Below are positions 44,427 through 56,086 of a stretch of 64,000 nucleotides of DNA, in pieces. The position numbers and the translations under genes were made by a program. The stretch spans positions 22,362,760-22,426,759 of the forward strand of contig OX344762.1 in NCBI GenBank assembly GCA_947034895.1, given 5' to 3'. The notes under the pieces were generated by a model. That model had not been told where the DNA came from. It ran no database searches and worked only from the letters and a program-made list of their open reading frames with translations. Each line of letters starts with the position of its first letter. The first letter of the stretch is position 1. The stretch is from Rhytidiadelphus loreus (Eukaryota > Streptophyta > Bryopsida > Hypnales > Hylocomiaceae).

Positions 44427-47400
44427 CTACCCGAGCCAAGTCTCAGCAGATCGACCACCTGCGTGTCCAACAGCACGACGGATGCTGATAGTTTCTCGGG
44501 AATACTGCTCTTGAAAACGCTCAAAGGAGGTCACGTCCAGCTTGCCAGTCGTGGACTTGCCTTGCTTGCGGCGAATTTGCTGGTCCCTCACCGATGCCCA
44601 CAGCTTCTCAATGGCAGCTTGATGCATGGTGCAAAACTTCCCACGGTTGTCAAAGGCGTGTCTGACCAGTATGTCAATAATTGTTTGTGCCCTGCATCGC
44701 CAAACCTCCAGCGTGTTAGAATCTCCCTCTCATAGTTTCTACCGTTTGCTGTCAGAGATGCAGGAGAGAAAAGTTAACTCTCCAACCTCACTGATCTTAC
44801 CACCTGGGGTCCCGAATTTTCACTATGATTGAATGTATAACAACTGTGTTGCAGTCAATGATAGTGTGGCAAGTGTGCAGGGTAATCTTGAATGTCATTT
44901 TAGAGAAAAATTGAGTGCCGAGGACCGGCCGTACAAACCAGATCTATGGAAGTCTTCAAATTACTAGTGGAAGTGTAGAGGACCCCTATATGCACCGTCG
45001 TCAATAGCAAGGCACTCCTACAATCAAACATGATTCAAAAAAAGTCATTCGAGAGGCTTTATCATACCAAGTCAATCTGTAATGCTCAGCTGCTAATTTG
45101 AGACATTGCAGAAGGGCTTCCCGATGTTCCCTCAGAAGTCTTCCTGCCTCCTCTTGAGCTCTTCTCGAGGCAGCTTCCTCCTCTAATTTCTTCCTCAACC
45201 GCTCCTCCTTCTTAGATCGCTTTGGCAAGAATGCACTTAAACCAAAAGGATCACTTTCTTCCGCATTTCCTACGGTCTTCTCGGATGGTACTGGTTCAGC
45301 TTGTTCGTCTTCAACTTTCTCCTCTCCATCCTCGACCCTATTTTCTTCGCTAGTGGCCTCTGGCAACTCCTCAATGGCTTGTCTTACACGCCCTGAAGCT
45401 TTTGAAAACTGCAATCAACAAGATTCCACACCTTTAGCTGATGAAATAGGGACCTGCATACACCTATAACATAGAAAGTATCCACCTATGAGCGCACCAG
45501 ACGCATGTGTAAATAGAATGACGGAACCATTCATTCAGGCATTTCTTACACTGCATAACTTACTAAAACAAAAACAACATTGAACTAGGCAGGAACTAAT
45601 GGCAATTGACGCAAGAGAATGAAATTATGAGACATACTACGTAAGTATCATCCGTCACGAAGTCATTGCCTATGAGAGCCCAGAACTCCCAGACTGCAAT
45701 CTGCGCTTGTTGAGCTCCAGTAAAACACTGCAGATGAATGACAAAAGCATCTCGATTAAAACTCCATATTGGTCGCTATTCTTCACCATACACATTCAAT
45801 GGGGCTGTAGTCCATCTTACAAAGAGACAAAATTGAAACCGGATCTTGTTCTAATGCCCATGAAGTATCTTCATAACATTCATATTTTTGCCGTTCACAG
45901 GTCGGAGTAAACTGATTTGATACAAATGCAGAAAATGAAAATATCAGTGAAGATATCGTAAATATAGAATTCCAAGCGCAACTTTGCCCTCACCTTCCAG
46001 AAAACCTGATCAGAGCAATTGAAACCCACCACCAGAGTTGACTACACAGTCATATACTACTCAAACAGAATTCCCTACTGAACATCTGCGTACTCTGGAA
46101 AATGACGCTTGCCTAAGGATGAGCACATCTGAGCAGTGCAAATTGCTGCAATCTGATTAGAATGTCGAGCTGGCAGTGACATACAGCGAAGCTAGTAGTC
46201 CTTCAGTAATATGTACAGGTACGGGTAACGGCACCTCCAGTGAAACATGTCTCTACTGGCAATAGCAAAGGTCAACATGATAACTATTCAAAAGATAAAA
46301 ACGGGTTACTACAGTTGCACCAACGATTACGAAATTTAAGAGTTTCAGAACAAATTAGGTTTCATAATGAAAAACAGGAAACACAGCAAGAATAAACTGC
46401 TACGCGTAATACCTACTTACTAACAAGAGTCAAGTAGCTGCAATCAGAAAGGAGGTGAGCGTCTGTCAGGACAATACCTCAAGTTTTTCATGAACTGCCG
46501 CAAACAACGCCTGATAATCTCGTCTCAATGCTGCCTCGACCGCATTAGCAGGCCTCTTCATGGCTTCCTTTAAAATCGGGAAGAAAGAATCAGCCGTGGC
46601 GGAGGTGACACTTCCACTCTGCAGCAATTGCAACGCCAGCTTGGAGGCTTTCGAAAATTTCCCGGAGTTCCCAATGTGGGAGGCAATTTTCGCCATGGCC
46701 TCCACCACCTGCTCACTGCTCGCTTCCGTTGTGGTGGGCTTAAACCGAACTCGCTTGCCTGCAAGCAATGACAACACCGCAAACACTGAAATTAATATTT
46801 TAAGAATTTGAAAAAAGCCATCTAACCCCCCCAAAAAGAAGTTGACACACAACAATCGCTCGGGACAACACAAACGCCTTCAATTCCTGAATCCCCGACA
46901 AGTCCAAAGGCGTATAGACAGACACGACAGCAGCAGCTGTGGCAATTGCGCGACATGATTTGACCCGAATCGGAGAAAAACGTAAGAGGCAACCAAACCC
47001 TACCATGGCTATCATCGTCCGCAACAGAGAGCTTCGAAACAGACAGGCAAGAATCTGTGTCCGTTGAGCCAGATGCTTCAAGCAGAACTGGGGTAAAACG
47101 AAACCCTAAGAATTCAAAGTGCAAAAAAAACAAAGAGATCCTAACATGACAACCATCGTCCGCAACAGAGCGCTTCAAAGACAGAGAAGAAAGCAGCAGC
47201 TGTGTCCATTGAGTGAGATACTTCAACCAGAACTTGGAAAAAACGAAACCGTAAGAATTCAAACTGCAAAATAAACAAAGAAATCCTACCATGACTGTCA
47301 TCATCCGGAACAGAGCGCTTCGATGAAGACAATATGGAAGAGACGGGGGGAGCCTTCGCAGGTCCCGGAGCTGATGTGCGAGGAGGAGGTATGGACTGTG

Positions 47401-47446
47401 CTGTAACAGGAGGTGGCAAGTCTCCGAACAGAGAATCCTTCGCCAT
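44427..47446 (-). CDS. Conserved plant protein of unknown function, 5 exons, 376 aa
   Basis: Exons on the minus strand: 47446-47290, 46758-46478, 45727-45641, 45408-45068, 44691-44427. They total 1131 nt and phases close from ATG to TAG. The proline-rich N-terminus (MAKDSLFGDLPPPV, then PPPRTSAPGP) leads to GKRVRFKPTTTEASSEQVVE and a helical domain (residues about 53-175, with AMAKIASHIGNSGKFSKASK and FWALIGNDFVTDDTY). An acidic linker (EENRVEDGEEKVEDEQ), a DPFGLSAFLP motif, a charged helix (KKEERLRKKLEEEAASRR) and a conserved-looking C-terminus (AIEKLWASVRDQQIRRKQGK to AETWLG) follow. I remember a plant family with the same blocks in the same order, but not its function. The domain looks helical-repeat-like and probably mediates protein contacts; that is inference. 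Two telo-boxes lie about 300 bp upstream. Intron 1 holds tandem copies of the exon 1 end. Confidence 0.85.
44831..44907 (+). repeat. Dispersed 80-bp repeat, copy 2
   Basis: Similar to 33201-33280 (GTGGCAAGTGT(G/A)CAGG and AATGTCA(T/C)TTTAGAGAA in common). Located in intron 4 of the gene at 44427-47446. Confidence 0.65.
47005..47330 (-). repeat. Three tandem copies (141-145 bp) of the exon 1 end and donor region
   Basis: The exon 1 3' end, coding SKRSVPDDDSHG and ending CATG/GTAGGA at 47290/47289, recurs in intron 1. A copy at about 47146 codes LKRSVADDGCH with the donor changed to TTAGGA. A copy at about 47005 codes SKLSVADDDSHG with an intact donor GTAGGG. Flanking intron sequence (AACTTGG or AACTGGGG, AACGAAACC(C/G)TAAGAATTCAAA) is duplicated with it. 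Confidence 0.85.
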
Positions 47447-47750
47447 CGCCAACACAAAATTTGACGGCGACTCCAATTCCGATGACGGCAAGGCCGATGG
47501 AAATGTTTGACGATGCTTGCCAAAATGTTTGCCAAAATGCACGAATCAATCGGGTGTGAGAACGGAAGCTGAGCAAGCGAAATCTTAGCAATGCCCGTCA
47601 AACTTTTACATGAACGAGACTCGCCCACTGTTGAAAGCGTTGATTTCTAGTTTGGGGAAGCCATTTACGAGATTTGTAAGGTGGAATTCAAACCAGGAAG
47701 ACTTTCGTGACGTCGTCTGGCAAAAACTGAAAGAATTTCTGTCGCTTACA

Positions 47751-47784
47751 AAACCCTAATGGATCCGTCGAAGATAAACCCTAA
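47751..47784 (+). promoter_or_regulatory. Two telo-boxes upstream of the 376-aa gene
   Basis: AAACCCTAA occurs at 47752-47760 and again at 47776-47784, about 305-340 bp upstream of the minus-strand ATG at 47446. This motif is a known cis-element near the transcription start of many plant housekeeping genes. Confidence 0.5.
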
Positions 47785-48199
47785 AGGATTTGTGGTGCCT
47801 TCACAACTGAATCTTTCCTTCGGTGCACGAGTTGATTCAATTAGCTTAGTGCAAGAATGGCAGACAAGATATTCTTGCTCTCTCCCAACAACCACTAAAC
47901 AAGAAAAAAAAGTAAAATGATTTCTAAAAAAATTATCAGTAGGGTACTTGGCACTAATCCAATTCACTCGTGTAATGGAAAAATATATTAATTTCAAACT
48001 CCAAAATATTAATAAATTATTATAAATATAGTAAAGAGAACTCACCATAAAATATTAACCTCAAATGTACCGACCTCACATCAAATGGTGTATATATCAT
48101 CAAATTTAGTGGATTAAATCATCACATTTCTCCCCAAAAGAATAAAAATAGATATAGATAAATGAAATAAAAAAGATGTTCTTATTATAAGAAAGTTGT

Positions 48200-48428
48200 T
48201 TAATCCTTACCCCTGAAAGGATGGGTTGGTAACTGTACTTTGGATATTGTGTGAATTATCGGTTTAGAAAAGAAATCCAAAAACATTCATTGGAATTCAA
48301 ACTATTGTATAAGACCTCCCCTCTTCACACAAAATTTCAAGGATGAATAGCTGCATTTTTGTCCTACGTAGAAGGATTCTCTATTATTCATCAACCAAAA
48401 AACAACCACAACATCCTTTAAGGGTTAA
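48200..48428. mobile_element. TTAAYCCTT inverted-repeat element, family B, copy 1
   Basis: Starts TTAATCCTTACCCCTGAAAGG and ends ATCCTTTAAGGGTTAA. Shares interior blocks with 58792-59013 (ATTCATTGGAA, CAAACTATT, TATAAGACCTC, AAGGATGAATAG, TTTGTCCTAC). Non-coding. Confidence 0.65.
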
Positions 48429-49479
48429 AGGATTTCAGAAAATCATACATATGTAGGAAAGCCGACCCATATCCAATCATTTAAGAAATTATATATATTT
48501 GGAAATTATGCATACTTGGAGTACAAATTTTCTAAGTGTCAAAATTTTCCTATGTATAGAAATAGAATTTGGAAGGATTGCATATTTTTCCAAAATTTTA
48601 TAACAAAAAACGTAATTACTACGAAAGATTCTCTTCAACCTACAATGATGATATCAACTAATTGCAAAATCCACCAAGGGCTATTTGTTTATGGTTGGGA
48701 ATACAACAATCTATAGGTCAAGAATGGAAGGGTAGAAGGGTGATTAGGTATAGGTTGGCTCCCCTAGTATGTAACAAAATATTTAGAACTTTTTAGAACT
48801 TCTACATGGCCAATTTTATTGATGTGTAATATGGATAATAAACTAAACTTTGTATGCTTCATTTCATTTGTTACCATCAAGAACAAAAGAAATCATCTTC
48901 AATTCTAAAATTAAGTTTGAAGTGAAGATTACAAGCAATTCAAGGCAAATGAAAAAAACGAAAGGACTACCGCAGTCTTGTAGGACAAAGAAATTAGCTT
49001 GTATCATTCCCAGTTTTTCAACAAGCTAATCACATGCAAGATTTGACTCAGAAATGAGGTAGAATTTTTTCTTTTAAACTATTTCTTGGATAGTTTGCCA
49101 GCACATTCATTTGCCACACATCTTCAATTCCTCCCTGTGATCTCAACGATCAAATTACGAGGCATATTATACCTCATTAGTAGCACATTCTCAGTAACTC
49201 TCCAATAAGATATTTCCCAAATCATTTGGTGGAGAACTGAGCACAAAATTTTTGAATGCAATCGTCGATCATCTCTGATTGCCGGGGTCTTTCAAACCGG
49301 AGTTCTTTCAGAAAAGAGACAGACACGACACAACTTAACTTTTTACAGCTCATTACAAATACAGCTGTCTGTGAAGACACGTCTAAATTTGAATGCAACA
49401 TAAGACACTGAACCTCTGCTAAAAGTTCGCTAAACCTTGCTAAACCTAAACCTTGCTTAAGTTTTCATGAAAAGTTGGA

Positions 49480-50045
49480 CCCGCTTTTAGGGTTGGCTAG
49501 CCCATATAATGTCGCACCACTACCATATGTCCACTTGTGAACATTCCTTCTATACAAGGACAGACTACACTAATAATACTTGGAACACCAACACTCCTGA
49601 GGCTAGCACCATTGCCCGGCTCTACACCAACAAAGCCTCAAATGGAACAGAGTATCGGCAGTCGAGATAGACAAGACATAACTTATTGAAGCTTTTATAC
49701 CTGAAGCGGTCCAAGAAATTCCACACTAATCTAGAACGAAGAAAAATGAGTGCAGTGAGAGGGACTGAGCACCATCGCCCAGCTCTACACCTGCAAAGGA
49801 CTCAAGTGGAACAGAATACCGGCATAACTTATTGTAGCTTTTCATAAGTGAAGTGGTAGCTGCCTGTCCAAGACATTCCTTACTAGTCGAAAAAAGAAAA
49901 GCAGAAATTTGAGAGACTGAGTCAAAAGTTAGTTCAACAAGCTGAACCTAATTGAATTTCCCTGAATACTTGGAGCCACTTTTAGGGTTGACAAGCCCAG
50001 ATCATGTCGCACCACTGTCATATATACACTTGTGAACATTCATGG
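49480..50045. repeat. Local duplication near the membrane-protein gene 3' end
   Basis: Block A (CTTTTAGGGTTG(G/A)C(T/A)AGCCCA ... ATGTCGCACCACT ... CACTTGTGAACATTC) occurs at about 49490 and 49985. Block B (CACCAT(T/C)GCCC(G/A)GCTCTACACC ... GGAACAGA(G/A)TA(T/C)CGGCA ... ATAACTTATTG(A/T)AGCTTTT) occurs at about 49608 and 49770. The order is A-B-B-A on the same strand. Confidence 0.7.
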
Positions 50046-50111
50046 ACACATCACTTTGATAATAATACAAAAAAAACAAAAAACTGCTGAGAGTTTCCAC
50101 CATCGCCAGGT

Positions 50112-50633
50112 TCAGTAGCATGCCTGTCCACCAAAGACGTTGGACCTGCCCAGTACCCAAGGCAACACGAGCAGAGTGAGAACGGCAGCCACTCCGAACA
50201 CTTTCCCTTCCTGCATGGCGCTCTTAAAAGTCGACCACGACATGTCCTTGGCCCAGCCACTGGCCATCCTCACCAAATCCTTGCGCCGGTGACGCTCCCT
50301 GCCGATCCCGATGCTGGACAAGTACGTGAGCACCAGGGTCACGATCCATGTCATGATCAAGCTCGGGATCATGAAGGCGAAGAGCGTGACTGTGACGAAA
50401 AGCGTCAGGTAGGCGATGAGCAAGAGGTACGCTTCCACCACCGGCCAGCACAAAGGGTCAATGCCCTCCGCGGACGGCTGTTGCCACTGCTGAATCGAGT
50501 GCACGGTTTGCATGATGCACCACAACAGGAAGCCCAACACCACCAGCAAGACTCCCACAATGCTCGTCTTACGAATCACCATCGTCAGGGGCGGATACAT
50601 CTCCACCGGCGGTGGCTCCAATTGTGTCCCCAT
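50112..50633 (-). CDS. Predicted four-helix membrane protein, 173 aa
   Basis: A single intronless frame from ATG 50633 to TAG 50112. After a proline-rich cytosol-like N-terminus (MGTQLEPPPVEMYPPLTM) come hydrophobic helices at about residues 24-46 (VGVLLVVLGFLLWCIM), 69-88 (VEAYLLLIAYLTLFVTVTL), 89-109 (FMIPSLIMTWIVTLVLTYL) and 146-163 (VFGVAAVLTLLVLPWVLG). A basic loop (GRERHRRKDLVR) lies between the third and fourth helices. The hydrophobic segments are regular and the region is GC-rich compared with its flanks, which supports real coding. I do not recognise the family. The rest of the leader may lie across 50640-52600, where no coding exon was recognised. Confidence 0.65.
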   Translation of the reverse strand: MGTQLEPPPVEMYPPLTMVIRKTSIVGVLLVVLGFLLWCIMQTVHSIQQWQQPSAEGIDPLCWPVVEAYLLLIAYLTLFVTVTLFAFMIPSLIMTWIVTLVLTYLSSIGIGRERHRRKDLVRMASGWAKDMSWSTFKSAMQEGKVFGVAAVLTLLVLPWVLGRSNVFGGQACY

Positions 50634-53600
50634 TCCCGCATAGATCGATGGAGGACAACTATATGAAGCCGTAATCTCCTTCTCCTCACCCGACTTGCGC
50701 CTTCACATCCACCCACAAGATTCTTCAGGATCATCAAACATACGGAGCTCACGAATTGATTCCACAAATTAGGTTAAGTGCGTCAAAATCTAGACCGCGG
50801 AGTCCGTCGCAGTTTGAGAATTCAACCCTATGATTGAGATAATCCAAGATTACAGAACACAGGTATAGTGCAAGTCACAACTGAAACATAATTACCAAGG
50901 AAAGATGACACACACAACGATTGATAGACGACTTACTGTCGTAATGAGTCCCCTTCACTGCCCACATGGCGAATTCCTGCCATGTTGCGCGCTCACTCCC
51001 CACCCCACGCCCTGTTCAACTCCACAGAATTCGATTTCCAACAGTATTGTGCCGAAAGCTCCACCAAAGGAAGCCCGCCTCGTCGCCACTCTTCAAAAAT
51101 GGCCACAATGCCTCAGACCCCTTCTTCCTCGTTTACACACAAACACAGCTTCAAGTCTCCGGAACCTCATATCGAGCAACTAAACGTCACAAGACGACGA
51201 CGACAAATTGAAAGAATCGCGCATAGCGTGCGCTAGGAAGAAGATAGGAAATGGATTTTACCGAAAGTCTAAAAAGAAGGGGGAGAAAGTCTAACGAAGC
51301 TTCTCGCTGCAAACCCTGATCGACTGACTGCCGGTAAGTTAGTGTCTGCGCGAATGAAATGGCCACCAAGCCAGCGTCCTATGTTGAATCCTGGATCTCC
51401 AGAGATCTCCAAAGAATCCGCCACTCTGGTCAAAACCTTGAAGCTCACCCGAAATGATGGCAAGAATCGCGTCACTGAGAGTGCCACCTCTTCCCTGGTG
51501 TTCCCTGGTGTTCCAAATGTCCACTGTCAAAGTGCAACCCAAACCCTCCAACCGACCTACAGTTTTTAAACTAAAATCTGCATGTCTCCACGTCGCAGCA
51601 GTGCACCACCTTCCTGGAAAACAAATGGACAGGGAACATAACACAGTGGGGAAACATGGAAGCGACGCGTGCGATGAAGGACAGTGGGACCATCACAAAC
51701 GATTGCATTCATGGCTGTGACGGAGCTCGTAATAAGCCGAGACTGCGGGGATTGACTGTTCGTCACAAAGAAGACGGAACTCACGGAAGCTGGTGCCACC
51801 ACCACTATGGCCCTTCCTACAAGTGTAATTGCTTTGGACGATATTATTATTATTGAATTCTGCTACTGTGACCTGAGCAAGACGTCAGTCGCACTTCCCA
51901 AGACATGGCACACTTTCACAGCTGACTGCCCTACCGTGGGCGTCACCCTCCCAACCTGCTTCGACGTAGTTGCAACAGCAGCGCACCATTTCTTTCTTTC
52001 ATGGTCATTGTCGCGAAGATGCTGCCTGTGTTCTGTTTACCTCCTCAGGTTTCAGTGTTGCATCAGACCTCAAGATTCCTCATCCGCAATTTGGAAGGTT
52101 GTTGCCAATGGGAAACTGCGAGGAACAATTAGATACCTCGTAGGTTTTTAGGGGAAATCGTCTTCTCATGCGGATCAGCTCTGGTGCCATAGAGTTTCAA
52201 ATAACTTTCAATAACTCTAGCAAACCTACGATGCTTCATGGATTTGTGTGAGAATTGCTTGATACCAGGGACTTTGCATTCCGAACCCCCTTTCCCCTGT
52301 CAATCTCCGTGCAAACCCGCAACTCACGCTCCAATTCGCAGAGTTTTGCAGAAGCTGGTGAAAATTGAAATCACGTAATTCCAATTACGTCGAACTCGGA
52401 GAAAAGGCGACCTGTACTAGTGGGAGCAGTACGAAGCAAGCAAACGAGAGCCTTGAGGTGACATCATTTACTCCCCAATGTGAACATTCAGCTTGTCCTG
52501 CTTCTCTAGAGCGAGTTTTTACGTTAAACAGCAATGAATTCTTTGGTTGGATCGAGGATATCCGAATGCAACCAAATCACCTGATTAGAAGCGCATAATT
52601 AAGGGAAAGCAATCCACAAGAAACTCTCAATCAAAGGGCTTTGGCACTTACACTAGGCAACATCGCAACACAGATATGACAAGCTGCAGAAAAAAATCAC
52701 ACGGATACATAACATACGGATTATGTTATATATAACTCAATGCACATAGTCAAAGAAAACAAAAGAATTAACCGTCCAAATTCACATCAATCATCTAAAC
52801 ATAAGACCTGTTGATATTTACACAAGCCTGCTGGAAAATCATCAGCTTCGCTGTCCCATGCAGTTGTCTCCTATCTACAGCACCATTTTCTCGAGCATGG
52901 GTTATCCAGAAGGCGCACATCGTAATTTTGATTGGAAACAAATAGTGACCAGAGGCATGATGGTTTCTAGCGTGACAAATCAAAAAGAGTATCGTCGGTT
53001 CTACTAATCCACATACCCTACAAGTAAATTACTCTGCTGGGTTTTAGTGGGGGAAAAAAACTGTGAAACGCCACTAAGTAGAAAGGGCCAAAATAATGTG
53101 CTTTGTTTGTAATATCCTCAAACTCATCTGACTGATAGTCGCAAGAATCGGGATGCAACTACTCCCTTGCAAATCTAGAAATCAATATATCTCCACCACT
53201 TGCCCGTATCCAGGAAGTTCCACACGGGTTTGATTCACCACTGCACCACATATGCATCACAGTAATGAGTTAAGAACCGCATGATATACTCCCCTAGTGA
53301 ATAACTTGGAAGACTAATAAAAAGTATCCACCGTTGTCATGATGGTAAGTGAATCATTGTTACCATGGTCCTGTACAAGTGCATAACCAACACAACCAAA
53401 GTCCCAAATTTTCTTTATAAAGTTATGAAAAGACTAATATCATCATCCCCAACTTGAAAGACGTAAATTCGAGTAATGATGACAAGTTTTCAGTACAAAG
53501 AACTGTAACGGAGTGGAGTTGCCATTAAGTTGTGTATCGAAACACCACTTCATCCAATAATTACACCCTCTCAGACTGACAGCGTAGGGCCAATCATCGC

Positions 53601-53831
53601 TGTGCAAATCCTTTTCATAGACGAGAACATTTTACGAAGGCTCAAAAGAACTCATCATATTTAAACCCTCAGGTGATCGTTCTATCAACGCTTATTGGAC
53701 TAAAATTACTGTAGCATCACACTATTTCACAGGTTCCTACTTTTAAGCGGTGTCCTGCAATTAGTAGGGAAGAATACCTGCTCTCACGTCCAAAGTCTGC
53801 GGACTACAGCAGCAAAATCGAAGATTAGACC
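50634..53831. other. Upstream of membrane-protein gene and 3' flank of TIFY gene; nothing recognised
   Basis: The stretch 50,900-52,350 is moderately GC-rich with many overlapping short ORFs on both strands (50905-51236, 51339-51805 and others). None has a recognisable domain or consistent splice-linked partner. It could hold 5' leaders, a non-coding RNA or an unrecognised gene. Confidence 0.35.
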
Positions 53832-56074
53832 TTACGCAGAGCGTCCTGTAAGGGTACCCGACTGCTTCAAGTCCCGGAGCAGCGTTTGAACCTCGGAAGA
53901 AAGGGCCAGACTCCCTCCTAAACTTTGTACAGAATGTTCTTTCTCCCTCTCTACAGCAGACATGGACCCCTCGCTCATGGAATTTGTGGGCTTTGCGGCA
54001 GGTCGGGGCGAGTAGGTGGTCGACCACGATCTCCCGTTGGAGCTAGCCAATGTCAAAATGGCATCCGCCTGAAATGCAACATCCAAAGACTTCCACATAA
54101 GACAAAATCCGCCCAACAGATAAACCGAATGGCTCTACTGCTGACAAGTGGATTATTCTCGCTAAAGATGACCAGCTCCTGTCATGAGCAGAACTAAGTT
54201 GCCTTCCTGGATCCAGAAAAAGATATAAAGGTATCGAAAGCAAGCCTCTCTTGCTGTTCAAAGAAGTTCCTTCTCAACCAAAATAGAGAGCCTATATCAT
54301 GCATCCACCATCAATTTCACAAAAAAATCCCTGATGTAGCATTTTATGATGAAAAATTCACAACAAGCCATCAGCTAAGGAATGTCATATCCTCACCTTG
54401 TCTGAAGGAACATCATCAAACACATGAGCTTGCCCTCCATAAAAAATGGTCAACTGTCGACTAGATGTAGCAGGAGCTTGGCGACTGCACAAATGAATAG
54501 TAAAGAATGATCACTTTCAGGACTTGAAAACAATTGTCAGAAAAAGCGCGACAGGACTTACACAATGGTAGCGATAGCATTAAAATTTTAATTTGTTTTA
54601 GTTTGTCAAAATTCGAATAATAGGAACACAGGAAGTAGACTCTTTCTCATAGATTTCTAAGCATCAAAAATACTAACAAGCACATTTACACCATATCATT
54701 GTTATCTGACAAATATGCCAGACACTAAGAAAATATAGTTTGGAAATTGAACTATGCATGCAAACCTATTAACACAACTTTCAGTCTGATGGCTTGAATA
54801 GCACAGATATGTATTAACAAAAGTTCATCTCCGACTTGCAATTGAGTCCAAACTGACCTTGATGGAAGCAAGGATTCTGAACCCCCATTCTGATGAGGTG
54901 CCTTTTGATGCTGAGGAGTGAGGGGAGGGCAACCGCTTGATCCCGCAGGATTTGGCGTGGTCCGATCATGATGAAGTAGCCCAGCATTATCAAGAAGCCC
55001 AGCTAAAATTGAGCCTTTGAGCCCTGTTCTTGAACCTTCATCAGCAGCTTGAGCATTACCAGTAGCATTGTTTTCTCGAGTCGGCAGGGCAAGAGTCCTT
55101 TCTATTTTCTCTGCTCTCTCAGCACAAGCGCCAAGGTGGCTAATGCCACGCATGCCAGCACCAGTGCTAATTTGTGCAGGTCTGTAAGGCTGGTGGCTTT
55201 TAACTTGCCGTTGCGAAACTTCAGGTTTCGCATTATGCTGTAACCAAGGAGGACTTCTACTGGATGCCCGTGGAGGTTGCATGGAAAGTCGGAGATCATC
55301 AGTAGATGGCTCACACGCTTCCACTACCTTCTCTGGTCTGATATGGTCATGACGAGAAACCTGAAACTCGACACGAAATTTCCATCAGCAATAACATTTA
55401 TTATTTCGAAAATCATAAGTAAAATGTTAAGTGCAGTCTATATAAATTCAGCAATTAGTAAAGATATGAATACCAAGTGAGATGATGCAGATAGTACCTT
55501 TTGTGGCCGAGTACTCTCCAAAGCCTCAACAAGACGCTCTTGTAATGAATCCCGATTAGTGGGGGAATCTCGTTTTCTAGGCACTTTAGTAGTGTCTGCC
55601 TCCAACTTGGAAAAAGCGCTCTTGTTGCCATGATACTGGAGTGGTGCTGGTTGCCGCTGCCAGCCAACTGCAAGAAGGAAACAGTAGCAGTTAAACCTTG
55701 ATCCCCAGGCTCCAACCTGGAAATTTCACTTTCGCAAGTGCGAAATAAACGAGTACGGATGAGAGCACAAGAGAGCCCTTACAAGACATTAAAGACGAAG
55801 CCCGGGTAATACCTGACCCAGGATCCGAGGAACTCGGAATGGCCGAGTAGAATGGAGGAGAAACGTGAATCGGCGTGGAATTAGTTTTGAAGCGCCCGCT
55901 AATTCCAGATGATGCTCGAGTGTTGTTTGTTTCAGCGTCACATTCAGACTCGAAACCTGGGCTGGTTCGCGGGGCAGGAATTACCTCTGAAGAGAGGTAT
56001 TTCACTTGGCTAATATCGTCGATGCGGCCAAGACCTAAAAAGTCTCGAAATACGGGTTGATCCTTCTCCGCCAT
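53832..56074 (-). CDS. TIFY-domain protein without a Jas motif (TIFY8-like), 5 exons, 419 aa
   Basis: Exons on the minus strand: 56074-55813, 55667-55498, 55360-54858, 54484-54397, 54068-53832. They total 1260 nt with phases 1, 0, 2, 0 closing from ATG to stop. The N-terminus is MAEKDQPVFRDFLGLG. Exon 2 contains GWQRQPAPLQYHGNKSAFSK and ends ESTRPQK. Exon 4 carries the TIFY motif (RQLTIFYGGQAHVFDDV, about residues 322-338), ending SDK before ADAILTLASS. In the TIFY/JAZ family this motif binds the NINJA adaptor and dimerises to recruit TOPLESS co-repressors in jasmonate signalling. The last exon (78 aa, ending LRDLKQSGTLTGRSA) has no SLxxFLxKR..PY Jas degron and no GATA zinc finger, which points to the TIFY8 class rather than JAZ or ZML. 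ATG 56086 (MNLVMAEK) is an alternative start adding four residues. Confidence 0.85.
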
Positions 56075-56086
56075 GACTAGATTCAT

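Larger units (their letters stand above)
47447..50111. other. Upstream region of the 376-aa gene, then AT-rich spacer
   Basis: Upstream of 47446 lie two telo-boxes and GC-richer leader sequence. From 47900 the DNA becomes AT-rich and holds an inverted-repeat element (48200-48428) and a local duplication (49480-50045). No gene recognised. Confidence 0.4.

Noticed and set aside
46822..47628. 268-aa minus-strand ORF starting MGESRSCKSLTG
   Set aside because: It runs through exon 1 out of frame, then through intron 1 with its tandem copies; the spliced model with MAKDSLFGD is supported by all downstream phases.
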